Below are positions 55,541 to 64,000 of a stretch of 64,000 bases of DNA, piece by piece (position 1 is the stretch's first letter; the number at the start of each line of letters is the position of its first letter). This DNA is from Oceanospirillum sp047518265. Lineage in GTDB: Bacteria; Pseudomonadota; Gammaproteobacteria; Pseudomonadales; Halomonadaceae. The translations under genes and the position numbers were made by a program. The notes below the pieces were generated by a model, which worked only from the letters and a program-made list of their open reading frames with translations, did not search any database and had not been told where the DNA came from. The stretch covers positions 62,001 through 126,000 of the forward strand of contig JAKZRG010000001.1 of assembly GCA_047518265.1 (NCBI GenBank), written 5' to 3'.

Positions 55541-55577
55541 AACCACATGCCAAGTTAAGTGGTGACATGCGGTTTTT
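55541..55577. terminator. Terminator downstream of fabB
   Basis: AACCACATG and CATGCGGTT pair with one mismatch. A run of A before and TTTTT after let it act in either direction; for fabB (minus) the A-run becomes the U-tract. Confidence 0.6.
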
Positions 55578-55596
55578 ATAGATCGGTATAAACTGC

Positions 55597-56814
55597 TTAG
55601 TCTTCGTAACGCTGCATAATCAATGTTGCGTTGGTGCCACCAAAGCCGAAGCTATTGGACATAACACGATCCAGCTTCACGCCTTCCTGAGTTTCTGTCA
55701 CGATGTTCAGACCTTGTGCTTGCTCGTCCAGTGCTTCTACGTTAGCAGAAGCTGTGATGAAGTCATTTTCCATCATTAGCAGGCTATAGATCGCTTCTTG
55801 TACGCCGGTTGCACCTAAAGAGTGGCCGGTTAAAGATTTGGTTGAGCTCATGGCAGGGGACTTGTCACCAAAAACGGCACGTACAGCTTTCAGCTCAGCC
55901 ACATCACCCACAGGTGTTGATGTACCGTGAGTGTTGATATAGTCAACATCACCTTCAACGGTAGACAGAGCTTGCTCCATACAGCGCTGAGCGCCTTCAC
56001 CGGAAGGTGCTACCATGTCATAGCCGTCAGATGTCGCACCATAACCTACCACCTCGGCGTAGATCTTGGCACCACGAGCTTTAGCGTGTTCTAGCTCTTC
56101 TAGAACCAGCATGCCGCCACCGCCAGCAATAACAAAACCATCACGGTTAGCGTCGTATGCACGAGAAGCTTGATCCGGTGTTTCATTATATTTGGTTGAT
56201 AGAGCACCCATAGCATCAAATAGACAGCTTAGAGTCCAATGCTCTTCCTCACCACCGCCAGCAAAGATAATATCTTGTTTGCCTAGCTGGATCTGCTCAA
56301 CACCAGCACCAATACAATGAGCACTAGTGGCACAAGCAGAAGAGATCGAGTAGTTCACGCCCTTGATCTTAAACGGTGTGGCCAAACAAGCGGATACAGT
56401 GCTACCCATAGTACGGGTTACACGGTATGGGCCGACACGACGCAGGCCTTTATTGCGCAGGATATCAGCGGCTTCAACCTGATCCGCAGAAGATGCACCA
56501 CCGGAACCGGCGATTAGGCCTGTGCGAACATTAGAAACCTGATCTTCCGCTAAACCTGAATCATCAATGGCTTGTTGCATGGACAGGTAAGCATAACCGG
56601 CAGCATCACCCATAAAACGTTTCAGTTTACGGTCGATCAATTCGTCTAGATTGATATCGACTGAGCCGGATACATGGCTACGGAAACCGCGCTCTTTGTA
56701 TTCTTCGTTAAACTTAATACCGGAGCGTCCCTGACGCAGGGAGTCCAGAACGGAGGCAATGTCATTACCTAAGCAGGATACAATGCCCATGCCGGTTACA
56801 ACTACACGTCTCAT
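55597..56814 (-). CDS. fabB: Beta-ketoacyl-ACP synthase I
   Basis: A 405-residue condensing enzyme of fatty acid synthesis. The active-site Cys is in SSACATSAHC (about 163), and the two His residues are in NTHGTSTPVGD and KSLTGHSLGATG (about 297 and 332), matching the FabB Cys-His-His triad. The GGG repeats and C-terminal SNSFGFGGTNA are typical. It elongates unsaturated intermediates made by FabA in the cytoplasm. It follows fabA by 15 bases, the usual gammaproteobacterial fabAB operon. Confidence 0.95.
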   Translation of the reverse strand: MRRVVVTGMGIVSCLGNDIASVLDSLRQGRSGIKFNEEYKERGFRSHVSGSVDINLDELIDRKLKRFMGDAAGYAYLSMQQAIDDSGLAEDQVSNVRTGLIAGSGGASSADQVEAADILRNKGLRRVGPYRVTRTMGSTVSACLATPFKIKGVNYSISSACATSAHCIGAGVEQIQLGKQDIIFAGGGEEEHWTLSCLFDAMGALSTKYNETPDQASRAYDANRDGFVIAGGGGMLVLEELEHAKARGAKIYAEVVGYGATSDGYDMVAPSGEGAQRCMEQALSTVEGDVDYINTHGTSTPVGDVAELKAVRAVFGDKSPAMSSTKSLTGHSLGATGVQEAIYSLLMMENDFITASANVEALDEQAQGLNIVTETQEGVKLDRVMSNSFGFGGTNATLIMQRYED

Positions 56815-56829
56815 GATATGTCCTCTGAA

Positions 56830-57345
56830 TTAGAAACTTTCTGTTGAGGTGAACAAACCTACTCGCAGATCTTTAGCGGTGTAGATTTCACGACCATCAA
56901 CGGAAACGGAACCATCGGCAATACCCAAACACAGTTTGCGCGAGATCACACGTTTTAGAGTGATTTTATAGGTCACTTTTTTAGCCGTTGGCAGGATCTG
57001 CCCAGTGAATTTTACTTCACCACAGCCTAGTGCCCGTCCCTTACCTGGATTTCCAACCCAGCCAAGGAAAAAACCAACCAGCTGCCACATAGCATCCAGA
57101 CCCAAACAACCCGGCATTACAGGGTCACCAGGGAAATGGCAGTCAAAAAACCACAGGTCAGGTGTAATATCCAGTTCGGCAATAATTTCGCCTTTACCAT
57201 GTTCGCCACCATCAATAGTGATGTTGGCAATACGATCGAGCATTAGCATATTTGGTGCAGGCAACTGAGCGTTACCAGGACCAAATAACTCCCCTTGGCT
57301 GCATTGCAGCAATTCTTCACGAGTGTATGAATTTTGCTTGGTCAC
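56830..57345 (-). CDS. fabA: 3-hydroxydecanoyl-ACP dehydratase/isomerase
   Basis: A 171-residue hotdog enzyme of the same length as E. coli FabA. The catalytic His70 is in FDCHFPGDPVMPG and Asp84 in CLGLDAMWQ. FabA makes and isomerises trans-2-decenoyl-ACP, the branch point to unsaturated fatty acids. It is the first gene of the fabAB operon. No FabR or FadR box was recognised upstream. Confidence 0.96.
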   Translation of the reverse strand: MTKQNSYTREELLQCSQGELFGPGNAQLPAPNMLMLDRIANITIDGGEHGKGEIIAELDITPDLWFFDCHFPGDPVMPGCLGLDAMWQLVGFFLGWVGNPGKGRALGCGEVKFTGQILPTAKKVTYKITLKRVISRKLCLGIADGSVSVDGREIYTAKDLRVGLFTSTESF

Positions 57346-57700
57346 AGAAAAAATCCAGTGGTTGTTATTCGATTTCTGTTAGAAATTATCCGGCATAGTC
57401 TAAAACTTGTGGGCTGATTTTGCACGTTTGGCAGGTCAATAAATGCTTGAAAAGGCCGATATTAGGCATTGAAGGCTTTGTGATGTCGGTTTAAGTCGTT
57501 GGCTTTGATATAATTTCGTCCCAAGACTTGTTGTGTTAGCCCTCGGTTTCTATTGACGGTTTTAGGTTTTAGATCATGGTTTGGGTGGTAATCTTGACTG
57601 GATAATGGAGATATTGTGGTAAATAGTGGGCATGTCATTCAAAAAATTTTAGTAAAAATGCATCTTTAGGTAATTCAGAAATATCAGCACAGGGCACACT
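57346..57700. other. 355-bp divergent intergenic region fabA / chemoreceptor
   Basis: A TATAAT hexamer on the + strand (57509-57514) is the only promoter-like element I see; no good -35 accompanies it. No gene, hairpin or operator was recognised. Confidence 0.4.
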
Positions 57701-58858
57701 ATGAGCAATAATCGACCCGATACTCAAACTCAGAAACATGGCAGCGCTTTTACTACAATCTTAGCGACTACTCTGCTGATGACGTTGTTATCTCTGCTGT
57801 GTGTCTTTTTCATTGAAGACCGCAATCTCTTAGCATTCTTAATTGGTGCATTGGGTTTTATTGTTTTGGCATTGCAGAATATTAAATTACAGCCACTGAA
57901 GAAGCTTTATTGTCGAGGATTATCTGTGATTGATCGTGGGGCTGTTGCGCCAACTAACAACAGTAGTCGTGACGAGATCAGTACCATTGATCAGGCTATG
58001 AGCCAACAAGAGGCACAATTAAAATCTTTTTTGGCTCGTGTTGATACCTCAACCGGTAGTTTATTACATCACTTGGAGCAGTCTCAGCAGCAGGTTAGAG
58101 TTTTCTCCGGCTGTGTGTTGCAACAAAAGGAGGATGTGGCGGGCCTAAATTCTAATGTCAGCACTGCTTGTATGGATATCAGTCGGTTAGAAAGTGACCT
58201 AGAGGGGCTTAATCAACGAATATGCGCCATGGAGTCTCAGGTCAAGCAAGGCTGTGTGGCGCTTCAGGAGGGGCTGTTGCAAGTTAATGCCGTCAGTGAA
58301 TCTGTTATGCAGGCTGGTGATTCTATACAAAAACTGCAGAATGAATCCAATCAAGTAACTCAAACCGTTCAGGTGATTACCGATATAGCAGAACAAACTA
58401 ACCTATTGGCTCTAAATGCAGCGATTGAAGCGGCTAGAGCTGGTGAGCAAGGTCGAGGGTTTGCGGTAGTGGCCGATGAAGTGCGTCAATTAGCGACTCG
58501 AACCCAAGAATCTACGGTAGATATTATTGAACGCATTGAATCTATTCGTAATTTAGTCAATTCATCTATGGAGTATATGCAATCGAGCCAGGCTGCAGTT
58601 ACTAATAATGTTGAGGTTGTAGTTGAGGCTGGAGAAAATTTAGATGGAATAGTGACAGCTTTGGCAGATGCGATGGCACAGGGGGAGCAGCTAAATTATC
58701 AGGCATCAGAGCAGATAAAGACGATGCAGGGCATTGATCAGACCGTCAATCAACTGATGGCTTCAACAGAAGCCTGTTATAAGGTATCAGAGGAGACCGC
58801 AACGTCTCATCATCAATTGATCGAAGAAGCCGATAAATTGGATTCTTTATTAAAATAA
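57701..58858 (+). CDS. Short methyl-accepting chemotaxis protein without periplasmic sensor
   Basis: A 385-residue receptor. Two membrane helices (about 19-40 and 45-63) are joined by only a few residues (FIEDRN), so there is no periplasmic domain, and no HAMP domain is visible. The signalling domain has the tip EQTNLLALNAAIEAARAGEQGRGFAVVADEVRQL (about 229-262). Any signal would be sensed in the membrane or cytoplasm. No ligand domain was recognised; Cys-rich helices at 130-200 may form the sensing part. Confidence 0.82.
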   Translation: MSNNRPDTQTQKHGSAFTTILATTLLMTLLSLLCVFFIEDRNLLAFLIGALGFIVLALQNIKLQPLKKLYCRGLSVIDRGAVAPTNNSSRDEISTIDQAMSQQEAQLKSFLARVDTSTGSLLHHLEQSQQQVRVFSGCVLQQKEDVAGLNSNVSTACMDISRLESDLEGLNQRICAMESQVKQGCVALQEGLLQVNAVSESVMQAGDSIQKLQNESNQVTQTVQVITDIAEQTNLLALNAAIEAARAGEQGRGFAVVADEVRQLATRTQESTVDIIERIESIRNLVNSSMEYMQSSQAAVTNNVEVVVEAGENLDGIVTALADAMAQGEQLNYQASEQIKTMQGIDQTVNQLMASTEACYKVSEETATSHHQLIEEADKLDSLLK

Positions 58859-58890
58859 TTATCACTTATCGGGCTCGAGTATGCGCTGCC

Positions 58891-59283
58891 CTACAGCGGT
58901 TTTTTTTCTATATGAAGATTTCCTGCCACCTCAATTAAAGCCTGGGTCATTATCGGATGCAGACCCACAGGTTCCCCTAGATTAATTTTCAGTTGTGGAT
59001 AGAGTTGTTCCAGATCCTTAATCTGATTTGGCACATCAACTCTAAGATGTCGGCCAGCAGCAAAAAACAGCGGCAAAATTTCTACTCGCTTATATTGTTC
59101 TTGGGCAATTTCTTCGATGACGTCATTAAGAGAGGGTGTGCACAGCTCCATATAAGCGAGTTTCACAGGATTCTCTTGGGCTAAAGCAATCTGTTCAGAT
59201 AATGTCTCAAAAGGCTTTTGCCAGTGGGGATCGCGACTACCATGAGCCAATAAAACCAAATAAGTACTGTTTTCTCTCATCAT
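58891..59283 (-). CDS. Small CbiX/SirB-type chelatase
   Basis: A 130-residue single-domain protein. LVLLAHGSRDPHWQKPFETL at the N-terminus holds the metal-binding His, and EILPLFFAAGRHLRVDVPNQI the second His. This pattern is that of CbiX-S/SirB, which insert cobalt or iron into sirohydrochlorin. The start (59283 or 59280) is uncertain because two ATGs are adjacent; the GTG at 59292 is less likely. No cobalamin or siroheme genes lie next to it. Confidence 0.75.
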   Translation of the reverse strand: MMRENSTYLVLLAHGSRDPHWQKPFETLSEQIALAQENPVKLAYMELCTPSLNDVIEEIAQEQYKRVEILPLFFAAGRHLRVDVPNQIKDLEQLYPQLKINLGEPVGLHPIMTQALIEVAGNLHIEKKPL

Positions 59284-59417
59284 TAATCCCACTAAAAATT
59301 AAGTAAAAAGTTATACAAGAAAACGATTCTGAATAATACTGAATTAAGGTTCAGGTTATGTCGCCATGATGACGATTGTTGCGAGATTTTGAAGAACATT
59401 GCCGAGGTGAGTAAACA

Positions 59418-60308
59418 ATGAATATTTTGATCACAGGCGGTACTGGTTTTATTGGCAAGGCGCTTTGCCAACAACTTCTCAATATGGGGCATACACCATA
59501 CGTTATTAGCCGTCGTCCCGATCAGGTGAGTAGTATTGTAGGCCATACGATTAACGCGGCAAAAGACCCTTTTTCTTGGTTAGACCTTCCCATGGATGCT
59601 GTTGTTAACTTGGCTGGAGCACCTATCGCCGATGCTCGGTGGAGTCATGAGCGTAAAGATCTTCTGCTTAATAGTCGACTTGGGCCAACCCGCCAGTTGA
59701 TTAATTATATTGATCAGGCTTCCCATAAACCAAGAGTCTTGATTAGTGGCTCTGCTATAGGGATATATGGGGCCCATCAGGATGATGTCGTGACCGAGGC
59801 AGCCCATTGTCATGATGAATTTACCCATCAATTGTGTTTGGCTTGGGAAGCGGAAGCTATGGGGGCAGAAGTTCATGGTGTTCGTGTCTGTATCTTACGA
59901 ACGGGTATCGTGCTTGGGGCTGATGGTGGAATATTGGCTCGTTTACTTCCTCCGTTTAAAATGGGGTTGGGTGGCAGATTAGGCAGCGGGAAACACTATA
60001 TGCCTTGGATACATCGAGAAGATCTTCTAAATATTATTCTATTTTTGATCCGTCGAGATGATCTTAATGGTGCTTTTAATGGCACGGCACCGACTCCCGT
60101 ACGTAATGATACCTTCAGTCGTATCCTAGCGGGTGTTTTACAGCGCCCCTTATTGATGCCCTTACCGGCTTTTGCCTTGCGTTTTACCCTGGGTGAAATG
60201 TCAAATGTATTACTTACGGGGGCTAAAGTAGTACCTAACCGTTTACAGGAAGGCGGTTTTGAGTTTAAGTACAATACCTTACGGCCTGCCTTACAACAGA
60301 TATTGTAA
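59418..60308 (+). CDS. TIGR01777 family NAD(P)-binding epimerase (YfcH type)
   Basis: A 296-residue atypical short-chain dehydrogenase. The nucleotide motif GGTGFIG is at residues 7-13, and VNLAGAPIADARWSHERKDLL and SGSAIGIYGAH (about 112-122) are diagnostic of the YfcH/COG1090 group, followed by the DUF1731 C-terminal part. The biochemical function is not established; some relatives influence cell division. Confidence 0.85.
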   Translation: MNILITGGTGFIGKALCQQLLNMGHTPYVISRRPDQVSSIVGHTINAAKDPFSWLDLPMDAVVNLAGAPIADARWSHERKDLLLNSRLGPTRQLINYIDQASHKPRVLISGSAIGIYGAHQDDVVTEAAHCHDEFTHQLCLAWEAEAMGAEVHGVRVCILRTGIVLGADGGILARLLPPFKMGLGGRLGSGKHYMPWIHREDLLNIILFLIRRDDLNGAFNGTAPTPVRNDTFSRILAGVLQRPLLMPLPAFALRFTLGEMSNVLLTGAKVVPNRLQEGGFEFKYNTLRPALQQIL

Positions 60309-60434
60309 TACTTTGTAATTTCCAGCCTGTAGATAAAACAGCACATTTGAAAAAACATAGTTTTTGTTATTATGCTGCTAATGCTAATAACAAGATGATT
60401 CACTGAACCCTGTTCAGTGCACAAGGGCGCTTGA

Positions 60435-61826
60435 ATGTCGGAAGAGACGACGGAATACCAACCGAATCAAACGGATGAATATGTTAACCATATTGCCAAG
60501 GTAGAGGATACTAATCCCACTAAGGCAGTGGAAGACATTTATAATGACCAAGGTATTCTCCTGCTAAGCAAGGGCTCTGTTATTACCAAAAAGGTAGCAG
60601 GGATATTGGTGCAGCATCAGCTGAAAAAAGAGCTGGATCAGTCGATACATGTATCCAATACGCTGACGGTGTACGATATTCTTAACCAGACCTTAGAGTT
60701 GATCGAAAAAGAATCAGAGCTGGCATTGTTGCATCAGCACCTGGATTTTGAGGTTACACTGCGTCAGGTTTTATTTGAAAAGCCGATTCCTTCACAAGTA
60801 TTACAACGCTTAACTGTGATGAGCAGGGTGATGCCCGAAGCATACGAGCGGAGTTTGTTTTGTAGCTGGCTTGTACCTCTGATATGTAAACATTTTAAGC
60901 TTCCCTATCAAGTCTATTTTTCAGCCCACTCTGCTGGGCTTGCTCATGATATTGGCTTGATGCATATCTCAGAGGAAGCGGCGACCGCTAAACATAGCCT
61001 GACTTATCAGCAATGGCGTGCCCTAAAAACGCACCCTATTGTGGCGCGAATGATTTTAGAGAGTCGTAATATTTACGATGAAGATATGCTTAATGCGGTG
61101 GCTGATCATCATGAAAGAAGTGATCGATCCGGTTATCCTACAGGGAAGCCTGCCAGCCAGTTAAATACTTTAAGCCAGTTGTTAGGTTTGGCAGATCAAC
61201 TCTATGGGCTTTATTTTGTTCCTGAAGAGGGTCGACGAAGCATCTTAGCTTGGGTGCCTTTTTTAGAGGTTAATATTTCGACGTTTGGTGCAAATAACAG
61301 CGAGGCGTTGCTAGCACTGCTTAAAGTGCCAGAGATAACAAACCATTTGAATCATGAAGTATCAACCGAAACCAATGCTGAACAGGTACTGGAACAGAAC
61401 AAGCAGGTTTTTGAGCTGTTTTCTTTAGCCGAAAAGTTAAATGATATTGCTAGCCAGTACCCTAGATCCAAGCCCGCTAGAGGCATAATAGAGCTGATGA
61501 TTCAGTTGCGCTGGGTGCAAGATTCAGCTGGCTTTGGTTCAGATCATTTAAATGAATGGCTGGAGTGGAGTAAAGAGAACCCTGATGATAGCAGTAATGC
61601 TGAATTGGTCGAAATTCAAGATTTGTTAAGCGATTTACGTTGGCGTTTCCGACGTTTATGGCGAGTAGCTGTTGAGTTTTACTGGGGAGATAAAGTGGAG
61701 GCGAAACATCAAAAACAGGTGAAAAAACTGTTTGATCAGATGACGCCTTTATTACCTTGCCTTGGCCGTGTTGATGATGATCGATCTAAAGGTAATGAAG
61801 AAACGGCTGGACCCGCTGCTCAATAA
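60435..61826 (+). CDS. HD-GYP-like domain protein with altered motif
   Basis: A 463-residue protein with an N-terminal region of about 135 residues, an HD domain (AHDIGLM near 173; HHERSDRSGYPTG near 234) and a C-terminal helical region with no recognised domain. In c-di-GMP phosphodiesterases the motifs are HDIGK and HHExxDGxGYP; here the Lys is Leu and the Gly is Arg, while GYP is kept. It may still bind metal and cleave or sense c-di-GMP, but activity is uncertain. Confidence 0.75.
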   Translation: MSEETTEYQPNQTDEYVNHIAKVEDTNPTKAVEDIYNDQGILLLSKGSVITKKVAGILVQHQLKKELDQSIHVSNTLTVYDILNQTLELIEKESELALLHQHLDFEVTLRQVLFEKPIPSQVLQRLTVMSRVMPEAYERSLFCSWLVPLICKHFKLPYQVYFSAHSAGLAHDIGLMHISEEAATAKHSLTYQQWRALKTHPIVARMILESRNIYDEDMLNAVADHHERSDRSGYPTGKPASQLNTLSQLLGLADQLYGLYFVPEEGRRSILAWVPFLEVNISTFGANNSEALLALLKVPEITNHLNHEVSTETNAEQVLEQNKQVFELFSLAEKLNDIASQYPRSKPARGIIELMIQLRWVQDSAGFGSDHLNEWLEWSKENPDDSSNAELVEIQDLLSDLRWRFRRLWRVAVEFYWGDKVEAKHQKQVKKLFDQMTPLLPCLGRVDDDRSKGNEETAGPAAQ

Positions 61827-61847
61827 TTCTCTCTTTTTATAAGTATG

Positions 61848-61882
61848 CTCCTTATTCCCCCAGCAGACATGGGAATAAGGAG
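61848..61882. terminator. Bidirectional hairpin between HD-GYP-like gene and rapA
   Basis: CTCCTTATTCCC/GGGAATAAGGAG form a perfect 12-bp stem with an 11-base loop between the converging genes. Read on the minus strand it is followed by an A/T-rich stretch. It probably serves both transcripts. Confidence 0.6.
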
Positions 61883-61906
61883 TACTCAAAGTGTAAAAAT
61901 GTCCTA

Positions 61907-64000
61907 TTATGTTGTCACAATGACTCGAATGCCTTCGATATTTATTCGGGCGTTTTCAATAGCGTCTGCTACGGCCAGATATTCCATCTCTAGGGCTTTA
62001 ACTTCAATATCGCGAACGGCAGGGTTCACTTCTTTTAAGGCTTTCATCCGTTGTAGTTCAGGATATAACAAGGCCTGCATTTTCAGTTGGGCTTCTTCGA
62101 TGAGTGTCGGTAAATGATCGTTGGCCAGTACATCGGCTTTGTCGACTAGTGTACGGATCTGATCCTGACGCAGTTTTACCACTTCGCGAGCGGTGGCTTT
62201 TTTCAGTTTGCTCAGTTTCGGGGCTAAACCGTTAAAGCTCACTTTTGAAGCCAGATTATTGCCTCTCTCATCCAGCAGGAAACGAAGAGTACTTGGCGGA
62301 AGGTAGCGACCAATATGCAGGTGTTTTGGAGCACTACAATGGACGCTGGCCATAATCTCCAGTAAGAGAGTACCTTCAGGTAATGCTTTGGTTTTAAACA
62401 GGCTAACAGAACTATTCCCTAGACTGCTGGAGATGATTTGCTCTTGCAGGGCCAGAATAAACGGGTGTTCATGGCTAAAGAATTGCAGCTCCTCTCGTAC
62501 CAATGCCACATCTCTGTGGGTGGTCATGGAGAAACCTTCTTCGTTATCCAGTCCTGGCAGGTCGCTGTTCATCATGTGTTCGCCAGGGGTTAGGTGCCAG
62601 CTCGTAGGACTGGTTTCTTCGCAGTTTACGCCAAAGATATCCAGAGCATCTTCCAGCCATTTTTGCAGCTCTTCTGGTTTATCCTGAGTCTCAATACTGG
62701 ATACCAGTTTTTCTGCTACCTGTGGACGACAGGCGTTGCGCTCCAGTAGGCGATCACGACCGGCCTGCATGGCGGTGTTTAATTCATCCTTACGCTGCTG
62801 TGTTTGTTCGATTAACGCATCCAGTGCCTCATCATCATTACCGATAATGCCGTCTTCTAGGTCTGTACCAAATTCTGCAAACAGAGCAGAGGCAGCGGGG
62901 CAAGGGGCGTCAAAAGCGTTTAAGCCTTGGTTGTACCAATCCAGTAATACCTCTTGGCCCGTACCTTCAAAATAAGGCACATGAATCTGGATATCGTGTT
63001 GCTGACCGATACGGTCCAAACGACCGATACGTTGCTCCAGAAGATCTGGGTTGGCTGGCAGATCAAACAGTACCAAGTGACGGGCAAACTGGAAGTTACG
63101 GCCTTCACTGCCAATCTCTGAGCAGATCAGTACTGGAGGGCCTGAGTCGTGATCAGCAAACCAAGCGGCTGCACGGTCACGCTCTAAAATGCTTAAACCT
63201 TCATGGAAAGCGGGAGCATGAATGCCTGTGGCTGTTTTTAGAGCTTCAGATAACGCCATGGCTGATGCTGCGCTATGGCAGATCAGTAGTGTTTTATCGA
63301 TATCATTTTCTTGCAGGTGATCCAGTAACCAAGCAAAACGACTATCAAATTCACACCAACTGTCTTGCAATAAGCCTTCTAAAGCACTTTCTGGTGCTAA
63401 GTGAGCCATGAGCTCTGGCATCGCCATTTGTGCTAGATATTGCTCCGGTAACTCTAGAGCATGGGTATGCAGTTGACGCTGTTTAAAGCCAGAAACCGTA
63501 TCCCGGGTATTACGGAATAAAACGCGACCGGTACCGTGGCGATCCAGTAATTGATCTTGTAGCTGTTGGCGAGCGGATAATACCTGAGCGTCATCGGCTT
63601 CAGATTGAGCGCTTAATAGATCCAGCAGTGCTTGAGCATCGCTTTCCGGTAGTAACTCTCGAAGTTCTGATAGGGTTTTGGCTGAGATCTCTTCGCTGTC
63701 CAGAGCTTCAAGAGCACGAGCAATGGGCTGGTATTGCTGTTCTTCCTGTTCAAATTCGGAAAAATCATTATAACGTTCAGGGTCCAATAAACGCAGGCGT
63801 GCAAAGTGACTGCCCTTGCCCAGTTGTTCTGGCGTTGCTGTTAACAGTAAAAGTCCGGGGGTATCTTGGGCTAGGGCATCAATACAGCTATAAGCTTGGC
63901 TTGGTGCGTCTTCGCTCCACTCTAAGTGGTGGGCTTCATCGACCACAAGCAGATCCCATTCAGAGGCTACCGCTTGTTCTTGTAGCTCAGGGTGATCGGT
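61907..64000 (-). CDS. rapA: RNA polymerase-associated SWI2/SNF2 ATPase RapA, C-terminal part
   Basis: The frame runs off the right edge, so only the last 697 residues are present (E. coli RapA has 968). The DEAH motif VVDEAHHLEW is near the start of the visible part, followed by the C-terminal helicase lobe (TLLICHSAASAMALSEALK, GSEGRNFQFARHLVLFDLPANPDLLEQRIGRLDRIGQ). The long C-terminal spacer and end domain fit RapA. It recycles RNA polymerase during transcription. Confidence 0.93.
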   Translation of the reverse strand, partial: TDHPELQEQAVASEWDLLVVDEAHHLEWSEDAPSQAYSCIDALAQDTPGLLLLTATPEQLGKGSHFARLRLLDPERYNDFSEFEQEEQQYQPIARALEALDSEEISAKTLSELRELLPESDAQALLDLLSAQSEADDAQVLSARQQLQDQLLDRHGTGRVLFRNTRDTVSGFKQRQLHTHALELPEQYLAQMAMPELMAHLAPESALEGLLQDSWCEFDSRFAWLLDHLQENDIDKTLLICHSAASAMALSEALKTATGIHAPAFHEGLSILERDRAAAWFADHDSGPPVLICSEIGSEGRNFQFARHLVLFDLPANPDLLEQRIGRLDRIGQQHDIQIHVPYFEGTGQEVLLDWYNQGLNAFDAPCPAASALFAEFGTDLEDGIIGNDDEALDALIEQTQQRKDELNTAMQAGRDRLLERNACRPQVAEKLVSSIETQDKPEELQKWLEDALDIFGVNCEETSPTSWHLTPGEHMMNSDLPGLDNEEGFSMTTHRDVALVREELQFFSHEHPFILALQEQIISSSLGNSSVSLFKTKALPEGTLLLEIMASVHCSAPKHLHIGRYLPPSTLRFLLDERGNNLASKVSFNGLAPKLSKLKKATAREVVKLRQDQIRTLVDKADVLANDHLPTLIEEAQLKMQALLYPELQRMKALKEVNPAVRDIEVKALEMEYLAVADAIENARINIEGIRVIVTT

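Larger units (their letters stand above)
54609..55596. other. 988-bp AT-rich intergenic region upstream of the adhesin
   Basis: No intact gene is seen. It holds a possible decayed coding segment (55083-55325, minus), a candidate -10 TATAAT toward the adhesin (54827-54832 on the minus strand, without a good -35), and the terminator after fabB (55541-55577). Its length suggests a complex control region for the ten-gene locus. Confidence 0.5.

Noticed and set aside
1..64000. tRNA, rRNA, CRISPR, prophage or IS elements
   Set aside because: No cloverleaf-like conserved tRNA segments, direct-repeat arrays, transposase or phage proteins were recognised by eye; a tRNAscan or ISfinder run would be decisive.

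Overview
The window is chromosomal DNA of a gammaproteobacterium, most likely a marine one of the Oceanospirillales type. This is inferred from the linked ubiH/ubiI pair, the fabA-fabB pair, rapA and rlmI, which are typical of Gammaproteobacteria, and from the TRAP transporter, chemoreceptors and giant type I-secreted adhesin that are common in marine members. I do not assign a genus. No rRNA, tRNA, CRISPR array, prophage or insertion sequence was seen.

Left part (1-9.9 kb) is housekeeping and small hypothetical genes on the + strand: the end of ubiH, ubiI, a membrane class III nucleotidyl cyclase, a YcxB-like protein, a lone gcvH, rlmI coupled to a hotdog thioesterase, a TRIC-type membrane protein (minus), an arylamine N-acetyltransferase, a DUF2971-like protein and a YdjM-type membrane protein. 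A HepT/MntA-type toxin-antitoxin pair (9.9-10.8 kb, minus) follows.

10.8-25 kb is a carboxylate (probably lactate) module. On the minus strand lie a FadR-family regulator and a DctB/DctD two-component system. Divergently on the + strand lie a DctPQM TRAP transporter, the LutABC L-lactate oxidase genes and a large FAD/Fe-S D-lactate dehydrogenase. Two near-identical LldR/FadR-type palindromes sit at both ends of the divergent intergenic region. A chemoreceptor with a helical-bundle sensor, a UspA protein, an AEC transporter and a response regulator with an HD-GYP domain follow (25-30.4 kb).

30.5-54.6 kb is the remarkable part: ten consecutive minus-strand genes, mostly overlapping or closely spaced. 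In transcription order they are a 2761-residue Ig-repeat surface protein, a TPR-sulfotransferase, three cyanophycin-synthetase-like ATP-grasp proteins (one with, two without a working-looking Mur-ligase half), a hotdog protein, a cytochrome P450, and a complete type I secretion system (TolC-like, LapB-type ABC exporter, HlyD-like adaptor). The Ig-repeat region of the giant protein carries about 48 copies of the tripeptide Gly-Glu-Asp, written with many different codons, at many different loop positions, absent from the first 767 and last about 175 residues, and rising in density toward the C-terminus. My main proposal is that this is an undescribed system in which the ATP-grasp ligases, perhaps with the P450 and sulfotransferase, modify acidic GED sites on a secreted adhesin. 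The sequence pattern is direct; the modification is inference.

Right part (55.6-64 kb) returns to core genes: fabB/fabA (minus), a short chemoreceptor lacking HAMP, a small CbiX-type chelatase, a YfcH-type epimerase, a divergent HD-GYP-like protein and the C-terminal two-thirds of rapA (minus, cut by the window edge).
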